Positions 9,395 to 19,700 of a DNA stretch of 64,000 nucleotides are shown here, piece after piece; positions within the stretch are counted from its first letter, which is position 1, and each line of letters starts with the position of its first letter. The notes below the pieces were generated by a model. It did not search any database and had not been told where the DNA came from. It saw nothing but the letters and a program-made list of their open reading frames with translations. Both the position numbers and the translations under genes were made by a program. The stretch comes from an uncultured Gammaproteobacteria bacterium. Its GTDB lineage: Bacteria; Pseudomonadota; Gammaproteobacteria; GCA-001735895. Where the stretch lies: positions 53,925 to 117,924 of the forward strand of contig CAJXUC010000003.1 of the NCBI GenBank assembly GCA_913061315.1. The letters are read 5' to 3'.

Positions 9395-11167
9395 ATGAGC
9401 ATTAAACAAATAGAGCTGCCAGATATTGGTGGATTCGACAGCGTTGAAATTATTGAATTACATATTGCTGTTGGCGACCAAATTAACCTTGAAGACCCTA
9501 TCATCACTTTGGAATCAGAAAAGGCATCAATGGATATACCGTCACCACAGTCCGGTACAGTCAGTGAAATACGGGTGTCAGTCGGTGATAAAATTGCTGA
9601 GGGTAGCGTACTGTGCAGTATTAAAGTGGATGAAGTATCAACAGCAGAAATTAATTCCAACGATCATCAAGCCAAATTAACGAATAACGACAACCAGGAG
9701 GATGCGGTGTCAACCGGTTCAACAGACAGTAAAGCATTAGTATCAGGAAAAAAGATGGAAATAAAGACAGAATTGCTGGTGCTGGGTGCAGGCCCTGGCG
9801 GTTATACCGCAGCCTTTCGAGCGGCAGATTTAGGTAAAAAGGTTACCTTGGTTGAGCGTTATGATTCACTCGGTGGTGTTTGTTTAAATGTCGGTTGCAT
9901 TCCTTCAAAAGCACTGTTGCATACCGCTCAAATGCTTAATGAAGCCGAGCATATGAAAGCGAATGGCGTTGACTTTGGTAAACCAAAAATTGATTTGGCT
10001 GGTGTCAATAGCTTCAAGAATAAAGTCGTGTCCAAACTAACAGGTGGTCTTAAGCAGCTCGCGAAGCAGCGTAAAGTTGATGTCATTACGGGTGCAGGTA
10101 AATTTGTTGATCAGCATCATTTATCAGTCATAAAAGAGGGTGTTGAAACGTTAATTTATTTCGATAATTGTATTATTGCTGCTGGCTCTCAACCAACACA
10201 GATCCCCGTATTTCCAAATGATGACAAGCGTTTAATGGACTCAACTGATGCTCTTGATGTAAGCAGTATTCCGAAGACATTGCTAATAGTGGGTGGTGGT
10301 ATTATCGGGCTTGAAATGGCAACTGTTTATGATGCGTTGGGTGCAGAAGTGTCCGTCGTAGAATTCATGGATAGCCTTATGCCGGGTTGTGATAAAGACT
10401 TGGTTCGACCTTTGAGCAAACGGATTTCTAAGAAATATAAAGCCATTTATTTGAACACTAAGGTGTCTGATATAAAACCTCAAAAATCTGGTTTGAAAGT
10501 GAGTTTCGAAGGTGCTAAAGCACCGGAACCGCAGATATATGATAAAGTTCTGGTTGCTGTTGGGCGTCGACCTAATGGGTTGAAAATAGGTGCTGATCAA
10601 GCAGGCGTCAGAGTTGATGAAGCAGGGTTTATTCAAGTCGATAATCAAATGCGTACCAACGTAGCTAATATTTTTGCCATTGGTGACATTGTTGGCGGCC
10701 CAATGCTGGCACATAAAGCGACTCATGAAGCTAAAGTTGCCGCGGAAGTTATTAGTGGCATGAAGTCGTGCTTTGAGCCAAAAACAATTCCTTCGGTCGC
10801 TTACACCGACCCTGAGGTTGCTTGGATGGGTCTCACTGAAACCGAAGCTAAGAAGCAAGGAATTGAATACGAGAAAGGCACATTTCCTTGGGCTGCAAGT
10901 GGTCGAGCGCTCGGTAATGATCGGGATGAAGGATTGACTAAGGTGCTTTTTGATAAGGACACCAAACGCCTTTTGGGAGCAGGAATCGTTGGTGTGAATG
11001 CCGGTGAATTGATTGCAGAAGCTGTACTTGCGCTTGAAATGGGAGCCGACATGGAAGATATAAGCTTGACCATTCACCCTCACCCAACCTTATCAGAAAC
11101 CTTTAATTTTGCAGCTGAGATGGCTGAAGGTACCATTACTGATTTGTATATTCCCAAACGCAAATAA
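9395..11167 (+). CDS. lpdA: Dihydrolipoyl dehydrogenase (E3) with fused N-terminal lipoyl domain
   Basis: A 590-residue protein, against about 475 for plain E3. Residues 3-78 are a lipoyl domain with the lipoylation site Lys43 (ESEKASMDIP), followed by a polar linker to about 120. The FAD-binding GAGPGG is near 131, the redox-active disulfide is Cys163-Cys168 (CLNVGC), and the C-terminal HPHPTLSE motif holds the catalytic His and Glu. It reoxidises dihydrolipoyl groups with NAD+. Lipoyl-E3 fusions are known in Neisseria and some other proteobacteria. Two bases separate it from aceF, so it belongs to the same operon. Its lipoyl domain resembles that of the neighbouring AceF, which suggests the second one arose by duplication. 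Confidence 0.96.
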   Translation: MSIKQIELPDIGGFDSVEIIELHIAVGDQINLEDPIITLESEKASMDIPSPQSGTVSEIRVSVGDKIAEGSVLCSIKVDEVSTAEINSNDHQAKLTNNDNQEDAVSTGSTDSKALVSGKKMEIKTELLVLGAGPGGYTAAFRAADLGKKVTLVERYDSLGGVCLNVGCIPSKALLHTAQMLNEAEHMKANGVDFGKPKIDLAGVNSFKNKVVSKLTGGLKQLAKQRKVDVITGAGKFVDQHHLSVIKEGVETLIYFDNCIIAAGSQPTQIPVFPNDDKRLMDSTDALDVSSIPKTLLIVGGGIIGLEMATVYDALGAEVSVVEFMDSLMPGCDKDLVRPLSKRISKKYKAIYLNTKVSDIKPQKSGLKVSFEGAKAPEPQIYDKVLVAVGRRPNGLKIGADQAGVRVDEAGFIQVDNQMRTNVANIFAIGDIVGGPMLAHKATHEAKVAAEVISGMKSCFEPKTIPSVAYTDPEVAWMGLTETEAKKQGIEYEKGTFPWAASGRALGNDRDEGLTKVLFDKDTKRLLGAGIVGVNAGELIAEAVLALEMGADMEDISLTIHPHPTLSETFNFAAEMAEGTITDLYIPKRK

Positions 11168-11224
11168 CGACCTTAGGCTGGCATTCATCTTAATTAATGA
11201 CAGTCATTATGATTACCTTAGACA

Positions 11225-12031
11225 ATGAACCTAATGGGCAATAACAATCCCATGCTTAACTTTGTTCGAATCGGCGAGGGTGAACCGCTTATTATTTTAC
11301 ATGGGTTATTTGGTTCTAATAAAAACTGGCAATCAATATCAAAAGTTTTATCTCAATCTTTTGATGTATTAACGCTTGATCTACGTAATCACGGAGAGTC
11401 TTTTCATAGTGATGTGATGGACTATCCTAGTATGGTCAGAGATGTCCATCATTTGCTTAACCAGTTAGAGATTAAGTCTTGTCGGTTAATGGGACATAGC
11501 ATGGGTGGTAAAGTCGCAATGTTGTTTGCTTCACAGTATCCGCAACTTATTTCACAGCTAGTTGTGGTGGACATAGCACCGATTTCTTATCAGCATAACT
11601 TCGACCACTTGATTGATCCGATTATTGCGTTAAAGCTCGATGAAATGGATACTCGTACTGACGTCGATAAAGCGCTGCAAACTGATATTGCTGATTCTCA
11701 GTTACGCCAATTCCTGTTACAAAGTTTGGCTCGTAAGCCTCATGGCTGGCGATGGAAAAATAATTGGTCTGCGATAAAAAAGCATCGTGATAAAATTATC
11801 GGCTTTCAATTTCCAGAAGAAGCTCAACCAGGCAGCTGGAAAGTAAATATCCCAACACTCTTTATTAGCGGGGAGCTGTCTGATTATGTTGATGAAATAG
11901 GTAAAGGTGTAATTAACCACCACTTCGAAAAACCACACTTTAGAGTAATTAATGATGCCAACCATTGGCTCCATGCGGAACAGCCCAAACAGTTTGCAGA
12001 CGCCGTAATGAATTTTTTCAGAAATCAATAA
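11225..12031 (+). CDS. Alpha/beta hydrolase, YbfF-type esterase
   Basis: A 268-residue alpha/beta hydrolase. The oxyanion region is LHGLFGSNKNW, the nucleophile elbow GHSMGG gives Ser92, and a late NDANHWLHAEQP provides the catalytic His. The segments LDLRNHGES and VVDIAPISY closely resemble E. coli YbfF, an acyl-CoA thioesterase/esterase whose physiological substrate is unclear. Two in-frame ATGs follow the first one (11234 and 11252), so the start could be slightly later. It follows lpd by 57 bases and motY starts 41 bases downstream. Cotranscription with lpd is possible but not shown. Confidence 0.88.
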   Translation: MNLMGNNNPMLNFVRIGEGEPLIILHGLFGSNKNWQSISKVLSQSFDVLTLDLRNHGESFHSDVMDYPSMVRDVHHLLNQLEIKSCRLMGHSMGGKVAMLFASQYPQLISQLVVVDIAPISYQHNFDHLIDPIIALKLDEMDTRTDVDKALQTDIADSQLRQFLLQSLARKPHGWRWKNNWSAIKKHRDKIIGFQFPEEAQPGSWKVNIPTLFISGELSDYVDEIGKGVINHHFEKPHFRVINDANHWLHAEQPKQFADAVMNFFRNQ

Positions 12032-12072
12032 ACTCTTCTTAAGAATTAGGTTGGCCTACCGATAATGGTTAT

Positions 12073-12945
12073 ATGCGAGCCAAGCTACTAATACCACTGT
12101 GCACTATGCTAATGGGCTTCATATCGGAATCGACTGCAATCGACCGTCGGTATTTTGCGCCCATGGAAGAATCCAAATGGACAGTGACATCAGCCACTCC
12201 ACTGCTTTGTGAAATGGAGCACGTCATTCCGTATTTTGGGAAAGCTGTTTTCTGGCGTGAATCTGGCCGAAATCTGCGTTTAAAATTAATTACAGATCAA
12301 CGTTTTAGTAACGGTCTTAAAGTTGAACTAGTCTCACAATCTCCGAGTTGGAAGTCATCGATTGATCCAATAAAGTTAGCCAGTCTAGAAACCAATGGAC
12401 AGAGTTCGTGGTTAGACATACCTGAAAGAGTAGCAAAATTAACTTATCTTGAGTTACATGATGGGTTTCAGCCAAGTTTCTTTTTTACAAAAAATAGAAA
12501 GCTTTACGACTCAATGTCCGTGTTCATATCAACAGTTCGCTTTCGTGACGCTGAGCCCGCATTTGAACGCTGTGTTAGTGGCTTGTACCCCATCCATTAT
12601 GACGATGTTAAATTTTCAACGATTCACTTTGGTAGTGATGAAGAATTTCCGCTAATGGCCGATGAGCAAACTGCATTTTCTGATATGGTGAACTACCTTG
12701 CCGTGGATCAATCAATTAAACAAGTCGTCATCTCTGGTTATGCCGATCAAACAGGCAGCGTGTGTTACAACGAAACCTTAACTTCAAGACGTGCCTGGTA
12801 CATCTATGATTTGTTAGTGCAGTTAGGCGTCGATCTAGATTTACTTCGAGTCAACTACTATGGAGAAAGTCAGCTTCTTCAAAAAGGCAATTCTGCCGGT
12901 GATCAGGCCGCCAATCGACGTGTAACAGTCGAGTTAATTCGATAA
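12073..12945 (+). CDS. motY: MotY-like sodium-type flagellar motor protein
   Basis: The 290-residue product has a signal peptide (about 1-22), an N-terminal domain resembling Vibrio MotY (the segment after residue 23, with SKWTVTSATPLLCEMEHVIP then YFGKAVFW), and a C-terminal OmpA-like peptidoglycan-binding domain (about 165-290). The latter has the GYADQTG Asp and the NRRV Arg used to bind diaminopimelate. MotY forms the periplasmic T-ring around polar Na+-driven motors and anchors MotX/PomB. Length matches Vibrio MotY (293). In pseudomonads motY lies beside pyrC and rnt. Here it is about 7 kb from them. No other flagellar gene is in the window, so a role outside motility cannot be excluded. 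Confidence 0.82.
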   Translation: MRAKLLIPLCTMLMGFISESTAIDRRYFAPMEESKWTVTSATPLLCEMEHVIPYFGKAVFWRESGRNLRLKLITDQRFSNGLKVELVSQSPSWKSSIDPIKLASLETNGQSSWLDIPERVAKLTYLELHDGFQPSFFFTKNRKLYDSMSVFISTVRFRDAEPAFERCVSGLYPIHYDDVKFSTIHFGSDEEFPLMADEQTAFSDMVNYLAVDQSIKQVVISGYADQTGSVCYNETLTSRRAWYIYDLLVQLGVDLDLLRVNYYGESQLLQKGNSAGDQAANRRVTVELIR

Positions 12946-13027
12946 GTTTAAAATAAGTCAGTCAGATTAAGAGCGCACTTAGTGGACTTAATCAAGTAGT
13001 CTCTTCGTTAAGTTCAAGCTCCTCTGC

Positions 13028-13591
13028 TTACGACTGTTTGAGACGCGAATACCTTGACTGCCAATAAACCTCAGTTCCTTCATTTTGTATTGAAACAGAT
13101 CGGGATAGTATAAAAAGTAAATCTGACAGTCGGTTAATGTACTGGCAGGTGATTGGGTTTATAGTTTCTTTTGCTCTGAGCGTGACTAATGAGCGTTCCA
13201 CTCGACGACAAACTGTTCTTGCCAAGTGCAAAAAGGCAGTAGCAGGAGAGCCCGCGGGTAAAATAAATTCTTTTAATGGTGGCAATACAGCATTGAATTC
13301 CTCTGCTGCCAATTCTATGCCATCGACATGCATCGCTTTTATTAACAACGTGCTTGGTTGACACAGTTCAGCGCCAATATCAAATAAGTCATGCTGGACT
13401 ATAGTTAGGACCTTTCGAACCTGCTCGCCCTCAATAGCATTCAACGCCACTCCAATGACGGCATTGAGCTCATCTACTTCACCAAGGCAGTGAATTCTGA
13501 CGTCATCTTTAGCACGACGGGACCCGTCGGCTAACCCCGTGCTGCCCTCATCACCCGTGCGAGTGACGATTGCCGATAATCGATTACCCAT
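13028..13591 (-). CDS. Cob(I)alamin adenosyltransferase, PduO/MMAB type
   Basis: The 187-residue protein starts with the family signature TRTGDEGSTGL, the ATP-binding loop of PduO-type corrinoid adenosyltransferases. Further conserved parts are GEVDELNAVIG, the QHDLFDIGAELC segment, the FILPAGSP stretch and ARTVCRRVERSL. It transfers the adenosyl group of ATP to reduced corrinoid, making coenzyme B12. The operon context is thin: it is convergent with motY and lies about 200 bases downstream of an EamA transporter gene on the same strand. No other cobalamin gene is in the window, so it may serve B12 salvage. Confidence 0.93.
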   Translation of the reverse strand: MGNRLSAIVTRTGDEGSTGLADGSRRAKDDVRIHCLGEVDELNAVIGVALNAIEGEQVRKVLTIVQHDLFDIGAELCQPSTLLIKAMHVDGIELAAEEFNAVLPPLKEFILPAGSPATAFLHLARTVCRRVERSLVTLRAKETINPITCQYINRLSDLLFILSRSVSIQNEGTEVYWQSRYSRLKQS

Positions 13592-13793
13592 AAAATAAAG
13601 AACCTAATGTTGTATAACAAGTTAAGAAATCACTGCCAGATTAATAATTAGAAATAATGTCGATATTTACCACCATTCCTACTTGTCCTTTGAAGACAGA
13701 AATTCGTCTAGTGTCAGCGTAAAGCCATTATAACAAAAGTAAGACCTTACCAATAAATAGAACAATAACGCGATCAATAAAATGTTATTCAGT

Positions 13794-14720
13794 TCAACTT
13801 TTGACTTTGGCAATATTGTTTTTTTGCTCCCTCCAGGCGACAAGTAAACCACCTGAAATAATAAATATAACACCAGGAAAAAGTTGTTCAAAAGGTGTTT
13901 CATCAAATAACACCCAGCCAAATATAAATGCAAATGGAATACCAAAGTATTCAAAGGGGGAGAGTTTGCTCGGTTTGGTCAATCGATAAGCTGTAATCAT
14001 GCAAAAAACAGCAAACCCGCCAACCACCCCCATTGTCAATAACCAGAGCCAATCTGTTGTTTGGGTCACAGTAATATAACCTGTCGTAAAGAACAGTATT
14101 CCGGAACTGCAGATTAATGCGCCAATAGACGCATACAAGTTGATGAGTGCTGTTGGAATCAATTTATCAATTAATTTTACACAAATGGTGGAAAGCGAAT
14201 AACCAAGTGATGCAAGTAGTGGCAGTAGGGCGTAAAAGGTAAAAATATGGGTCGCGGGTTGAATAATAAGTAAAACGCCAATAAAACCCGTAAAAACAGC
14301 GGCCCAACGCCAAATTCCAACCGTGTGTTTGAGAATTGGGATTGACAAGATGGTAATGAAAATAGGCCCTATATAGGTAAGCGTTGTGGCTGTAGCGAAA
14401 GTTAACTTGGTTATTCCAAAGTAAAAGCAGTATTGTGCGACTCCTAAAATTAAGCCCCTGAATAAGCCAAAGCGCCACTGCAGAAAACACCATTTTCGTC
14501 CACTACGGTGCCACTCCTGTGAAAGAATTAATACTAGGATAGAGGGCAGTAAACCAAATATATTGCGAAAAGTCGCTAATTGTTGCACTGGATAACGATC
14601 ACCCAGATGTTTAATAATGGCAGCTTGAGTATCGAACAGAAGTAATGCGAGTAAAATAAAAGCTACTGCTTTAGCAAAATCGATATTTTTATCGGGCAAA
14701 GCAGTGGGCCATCCAGTCAA
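13794..14720 (-). CDS. EamA/DMT-family transporter
   Basis: A 308-residue membrane protein with about ten hydrophobic helices and two EamA-like halves. Segments such as FDTQAAIIKHLGDRYPVQQL, YIGPIFITILSIPIL and PFEYFGIPFAFIFGWVLF are typical of drug/metabolite superfamily exporters. The substrate cannot be told from sequence. The frame begins with TTG at 14720 and a second TTG at 14699 is also possible. Neither has a good ribosome binding site, so the start is uncertain by seven codons. Confidence 0.85.
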   Translation of the reverse strand: MTGWPTALPDKNIDFAKAVAFILLALLLFDTQAAIIKHLGDRYPVQQLATFRNIFGLLPSILVLILSQEWHRSGRKWCFLQWRFGLFRGLILGVAQYCFYFGITKLTFATATTLTYIGPIFITILSIPILKHTVGIWRWAAVFTGFIGVLLIIQPATHIFTFYALLPLLASLGYSLSTICVKLIDKLIPTALINLYASIGALICSSGILFFTTGYITVTQTTDWLWLLTMGVVGGFAVFCMITAYRLTKPSKLSPFEYFGIPFAFIFGWVLFDETPFEQLFPGVIFIISGGLLVAWREQKNNIAKVKS

Positions 14721-14998
14721 TCGGTTAATTTGATTTTAAGATGCTTTCTCATGCAAGCGCTGCAAATGAAAGCCTGAGCTAAATTCTAAACTGCAGGTTA
14801 CATTTGTCAATGTTTTGGTATTGTTTAGTTTTAATTGCTGACTGAAGCACTAATAATAAAATCTAGTCGTTGGACTCGAACCAAAGCTTTGTTAAGGATA
14901 AAAAAGACCATTCTTGGGCCTTGAATAAATTAAATTACTAATCGGATTGAAAATTGCTCTGTCTTTAGATGATTTAAAAGGAGGGATCTCTCTAATAG

Positions 14999-15268
14999 TC
15001 AAGCTCGCTTTAATTCCGCGATCAAGTCGTCTAACTCACCGCTTGAGTTCATTCCTAGTAATTCATCACAACCTCCAATATGCGTATCGCCAATAAATAT
15101 TTGAGGCACACTAGTGCTGCCATGGCTCACTTTAAGCATTGCCTGATAGGCTTCAGGTCGTCCTCCAACATCAATTTCCTTAAAGGGAAGGTTTTTTTGC
15201 TTGAGAAGTTGTTTTGCGCGATGACAGAAACCGCATAGCATGGACGAATATATAGTAATGCCTGACAT
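14999..15268 (-). CDS. grxC: Glutaredoxin 3 with CGFC active site
   Basis: An 89-residue dithiol glutaredoxin. The fold markers are complete: an N-terminal strand ITIYSS, HRAKQLL helix, the cis-proline region STSVPQIFIGDTHIGGCDEL, which binds glutathione. The active site reads CGFC (Cys12, Cys15) instead of the usual CPYC. It reduces protein and glutathione mixed disulfides and can supply electrons to ribonucleotide reductase. The gene stands alone on the minus strand, with about 330 bases between it and carA. Confidence 0.93.
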   Translation of the reverse strand: MSGITIYSSMLCGFCHRAKQLLKQKNLPFKEIDVGGRPEAYQAMLKVSHGSTSVPQIFIGDTHIGGCDELLGMNSSGELDDLIAELKRA

Positions 15269-15597
15269 GAGTTTTTAACGTCCTAGTAAATTTAAATATC
15301 CTCACAGTCTATTCAAAACTAGTTGTGAAATATCCATATTTTTATCATGGGGAAGCGTAAGACTTTACTGTTTGATCCAGTCTGCATTCCTACAGCTGAA
15401 GATGGTTAAATAATTATTATCAATATTTGATCAATTTCACCTATTAAACATAGACGAAAAATAGCATTTATCGTAGAATTCCACCTCAAAGAAGTTGCTG
15501 CTTTCGCAGCGTAAGATTTTAAATTTAATTTTTAATGGAAAGAACTATTGTTCCTTCTGTTTTCGTGCGCGCGCATTTTTTTGAACCTGGAGGTTTT
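15269..15597. other. Intergenic region between grxC and carA
   Basis: This 329-base gap holds the presumed carA promoter and leader. TTGATC followed 17 bases later by CATAGA is a weak promoter candidate. An AT-rich segment at 15407-15420 partly resembles an ArgR half-site pair, but only weakly. GCTGC (15497-15501) and GCAGC (15506-15510) form a short hairpin with a TTTC loop. A frame open from 15535 is probably leader, because a GGAGG motif points to the GTG at 15598 as the true start. No other gene is visible. Confidence 0.4.
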
Positions 15598-16764
15598 GTG
15601 CCAAACCCAGCAATATTAGCCCTGCAAGATGGAACTATATTTAAGGGTATATCGATCGGTGCCGACGGTATATCCCCCGGTGAGGTGGTTTTTAATACAT
15701 CAATGACTGGCTACCAGGAAATCTTAACCGACCCTTCATATTGTTCTCAGCTCATAACACTAACTTACCCCCATATTGGAAATACTGGTGTAAATAGTGA
15801 AGATGAAGAAGCCCAGAATATTCACGCCAGTGGACTAATCATCAGAGATTTACCCCTACTTGCCAGTAACTGGCGCAGCGAAAGTAGTCTTCAAGACTAC
15901 TTAGTAGCTAGAGATGTTGTTGCAATTGCCGACATAGACACTCGAAAACTAACGCGCCATCTCCGTAATCATGGCGCTCAAAATGGCGCTATAGTTGCTG
16001 GCGTAAATCCTTCCTTAGAACAAGCACTTGAAGCTGCTAGGTCATTTGAGGGGCTGCAAGGTATGGATTTGGCAAAAGTAGTTAGCACTAAGCAACGCTA
16101 TGACTGGTCTCTGTCTACTTGGACTTTAGAGCAAGGCTATGAAGAGCCCGCCAACAACCGTTACCACATCGTTGCTTATGATTATGGCATTAAGAAAAAT
16201 ATACTGTGCATGCTCGCCCAACGTGGCGCAAAAATAACGGTTGTTCCAGCACAGACTCCTGCACAAGAAGTATTGGCAATGAATCCCGATGGCGTTTTTT
16301 TGTCAAATGGGCCTGGTGATCCAGAGCCGTGTCATTATGCAATATCAGCGATAAAGACAATTCTTGAAACAAATGTTCCTGTCTTCGGCATCTGTCTGGG
16401 GCATCAGCTGTTAGCGCTCGCAAGTGGCGCAAAAACAATGAAAATGAAGTTTGGTCACCATGGTGCTAATCATCCAGTTCAGGATATTGATACTGGCGCT
16501 GTAATGATTACCAGTCAAAATCATGGCTTTGCAGTCGACCAAACCAGTTTGCCTAATAATTTACGTACCACGCACATTTCTTTATTCGACCAAAGTTTAC
16601 AAGCAGTTCATCGAAAGGATAAACCCGCTTTTAGCTTTCAAGGTCATCCTGAAGCGAGCCCCGGTCCACATGATGTAGCTCCTTTGTTTGATCACTTTTT
16701 TGAGTTGATAGCGGTTTATATCAATCAGAAAGCGGATCGTTCGAATATTGGTGGAGAAGTCTAA
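15598..16764 (+). CDS. carA: Carbamoyl-phosphate synthase small subunit
   Basis: The 388-residue glutaminase subunit passes ammonia to CarB for carbamoyl phosphate synthesis, feeding pyrimidines and arginine. The class I amidotransferase domain holds the nucleophile Cys in GICLGHQ and the His-Glu pair in [11 protein letters not shown]. The N-terminal domain has the family segment [19 protein letters not shown]. The frame extends 21 codons upstream to an ATG at 15535, but GGAGG at 15589-15593 lies just before the GTG at 15598 and the extra residues have no family counterpart. The stop codon overlaps the carB ATG by one base. Confidence 0.96.
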   Translation: MPNPAILALQDGTIFKGISIGADGISPGEVVFNTSMTGYQEILTDPSYCSQLITLTYPHIGNTGVNSEDEEAQNIHASGLIIRDLPLLASNWRSESSLQDYLVARDVVAIADIDTRKLTRHLRNHGAQNGAIVAGVNPSLEQALEAARSFEGLQGMDLAKVVSTKQRYDWSLSTWTLEQGYEEPANNRYHIVAYDYGIKKNILCMLAQRGAKITVVPAQTPAQEVLAMNPDGVFLSNGPGDPEPCHYAISAIKTILETNVPVFGICLGHQLLALASGAKTMKMKFGHHGANHPVQDIDTGAVMITSQNHGFAVDQTSLPNNLRTTHISLFDQSLQAVHRKDKPAFSFQGHPEASPGPHDVAPLFDHFFELIAVYINQKADRSNIGGEV

Positions 16765-19700
16765 TGCCATTAAGAAAAGACATTAAATCAGTATTAATTA
16801 TTGGTGCTGGACCAATTGTTATTGGTCAAGCTTGTGAATTCGACTACTCGGGTGCCCAAGCATGTAAGGCATTAAAAGAGGAAGGCTTAAGAGTCATATT
16901 AATTAACTCCAACCCTGCCACTATTATGACTGACCCCAGCATGGCAGATGCGACCTACATCGAACCGATTCACTGGAAGGCAGTTGAAAAAATAATTGAA
17001 AAAGAACGTCCCGATGTGTTATTGCCGACCATGGGTGGTCAGACAGCGCTTAATTGTGCGCTCGACCTTGACAGAGAAGGGGTGCTTGAAAAATACAACG
17101 TAGAAATGATTGGTGCGAGTCGCGAAGCCATCGACATGGCTGAAGATCGCGATCAATTCCGCAAGGCAATGACGGATATTGGTTTAAGCACACCCAAAGC
17201 TTTTGTTGCCCACAGCTTGGAAGAAGCCTGGCAAGGGCAGGCTCAAATTGGCTTTCCTATCATTATTCGGCCTTCATTCACGATGGGTGGAAGCGGCGGG
17301 GGTATTGCCTATAATCGCGAAGAATTTGAAGATATTATCAAGCGTGGACTTGAGCTATCGCCAACTACTGAGGTATTAATTGAAGTATCAGTACTCGGCT
17401 GGAAAGAATATGAAATGGAAGTTGTGCGTGATCGAAACGACAATTGTATTATCATCTGTTCAATTGAAAACCTTGATCCGATGGGCGTACATACGGGTGA
17501 TTCTATTACGGTTGCGCCTGCACAAACGCTGACTGATAAAGAATATCAAATCATGCGGAATGCCTCGATTGATGTATTACGGAAAATTGGGGTCGAGACG
17601 GGTGGCTCTAACGTGCAGTTTGCGATCAATCCTGAGAATGGTGAAATGATCGTAATAGAAATGAATCCGCGAGTGTCACGTTCTTCCGCTTTGGCTTCAA
17701 AGGCAACGGGTTTTCCGATTGCCAAAGTGGCTGCCAAGTTAGCTGTTGGTTATACCTTGGATGAGCTACAAAATGACATTACTGGTGGCTCAACACCGGC
17801 ATCGTTTGAACCGTCGATTGATTACGTCGTCACTAAAATACCTCGTTTTACTTTTGAGAAATTTCCGCAGGCGGATGATCGTTTGTCGACTCAAATGAAG
17901 TCGGTTGGTGAAGTGATGGCGATTGGTCGAAGCTTTCAGGAATCATTCCAAAAAGCGCTACGAGGACTAGAAACCGGTGTCTTTGGTCTGGATGAAATTG
18001 TTGAACCAAATCTTAATAAAGACGAACTTGAAGATCTGTTTCGTAAAGAGCTAAGGCTGCCTGGTGCGAATCGTATTTGGTATGTTGCTGATGCATTTCG
18101 CGCTGGATATAGTGCTCAACGGCTATTTGACGAAACTAAAATCGATCCTTGGTTCTTAGCGCAGATTGAAGACTTAATTCGTTGTGAAAAAGAGCTAAAG
18201 GGGCGAGATGCCAAGTCGATTAGTGCTGATGAATTTTTTGCGTTAAAAAGGAAAGGTTTTTCTGATAGAAGACTGTCGACCTTACTCGAAGTTGATGAGA
18301 TAGAAGTCAGTGACTTGCGCCGAGCGCTGGGTATTCGCCCCGTATACAAGCGAGTAGATACCTGCGCTGCTGAATTTTCATCTTCCACTGCCTATCTTTA
18401 TTCAACCTACGAGCAAGAGTGCGAGGCTGAGCCGAGTGGTCGAGATAAAATTATGGTGTTGGGTGGTGGACCTAATCGAATCGGTCAGGGCATTGAGTTC
18501 GACTATTGCTGTGTTCATGCGGCGATGGCAATGCGTGAAGATGGTTATGAAACGATTATGGTTAACTGTAACCCCGAGACTGTATCGACGGATTACGACA
18601 CTTCTGATCGATTGTACTTCGAACCTTTAACCTATGAAGATGTGCTTGAAATAGTTCATTTAGAGAAACCTAAAGGCGTGATTGTTCAGTTTGGTGGACA
18701 AACGCCGTTAAATCTAGCCCGTGCACTCGAGTCTGCGGGTGTGCCCATCATTGGTACAACTCCAGATTCGATTGACTTAGCCGAAGATCGTGAGCGCTTT
18801 CAGAAAATGATTCATGACTTAGACTTGCTTCAACCGCCTAACCGTATTGCCTTTGATGTCGAATCATCTGCTGCATTGGCGGATGAAGTTGGATTTCCAC
18901 TCGTGGTAAGGCCGTCTTATGTGCTGGGTGGACGAGCTATGGAGATCGTCTACGATCAAGACGATTTGGCCAATTACATGAAGGAAGCGGTAAAAATTAT
19001 TAAAGATTCGCCAATCTTACTTGATCGCTTTCTTGATGAAGCAATTGAAGTCGATGTCGATGCCATCTGTGACGGCAAGGATGTTGTGGTTTGTGGTTTA
19101 ATGGAGCATATCGAACAAGCGGGAGTTCACTCTGGCGACTCAGCTTGTTCACTACCACCTTACTCACTGCCTGAGCACATTCAGCAAAAGCTTTGTGTTC
19201 AAGTAACGCAAATGGCGAAAGCCCTCAATGTTGTGGGTTTAATGAATACACAGTTTGCTATTAAAGGTGAAGAAATTTATATTCTTGAAGTTAATCCAAG
19301 AGCTTCGCGTACCGTGCCCTTTGTCTCTAAAGCAACTGGTGTTCCGTTAGCAAAAGTAGCGGCGCGTTGTATGGTTGGGCAGTCATTGGTTGATCAAGGG
19401 CAGACAAAGCAAGTAATACCTAACTTTGTATCGGTCAAAGAATCTGTATTTCCTTTTGCTAAATTTCAAGGGGTTGACCCGATTCTTGGACCAGAAATGA
19501 AATCAACCGGTGAAGTAATGGGAATTGGCCGTACTTTTGCAGAAGCTTTTGCGAAAGGCATGCAAGGGGCAGGTGTTCGTATACCGATGTCTGGCACCGC
19601 ATTTTTAAGCGTGCGTGAAATCGATAAGCGATCAATTGCTACTTTGGCAAAAGAGCTTCATAACCAGGGCTTTAATTTAGTTGCAACCAGTGGCACGGCA

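Noticed and set aside
10283..11083. Long minus-strand frame of 266 codons inside lpdA
   Set aside because: Antisense to a well conserved E3 domain, with no recognisable motif; composition-driven shadow.
13679..13954. Minus-strand 91-codon frame overlapping the EamA gene end
   Set aside because: Hydrophobic only because it shadows a membrane protein gene in another frame; no ribosome binding site.
15407..15420. ArgR-like AT-rich site before carA
   Set aside because: Only partial match in an AT-rich region; too weak to annotate as an operator.
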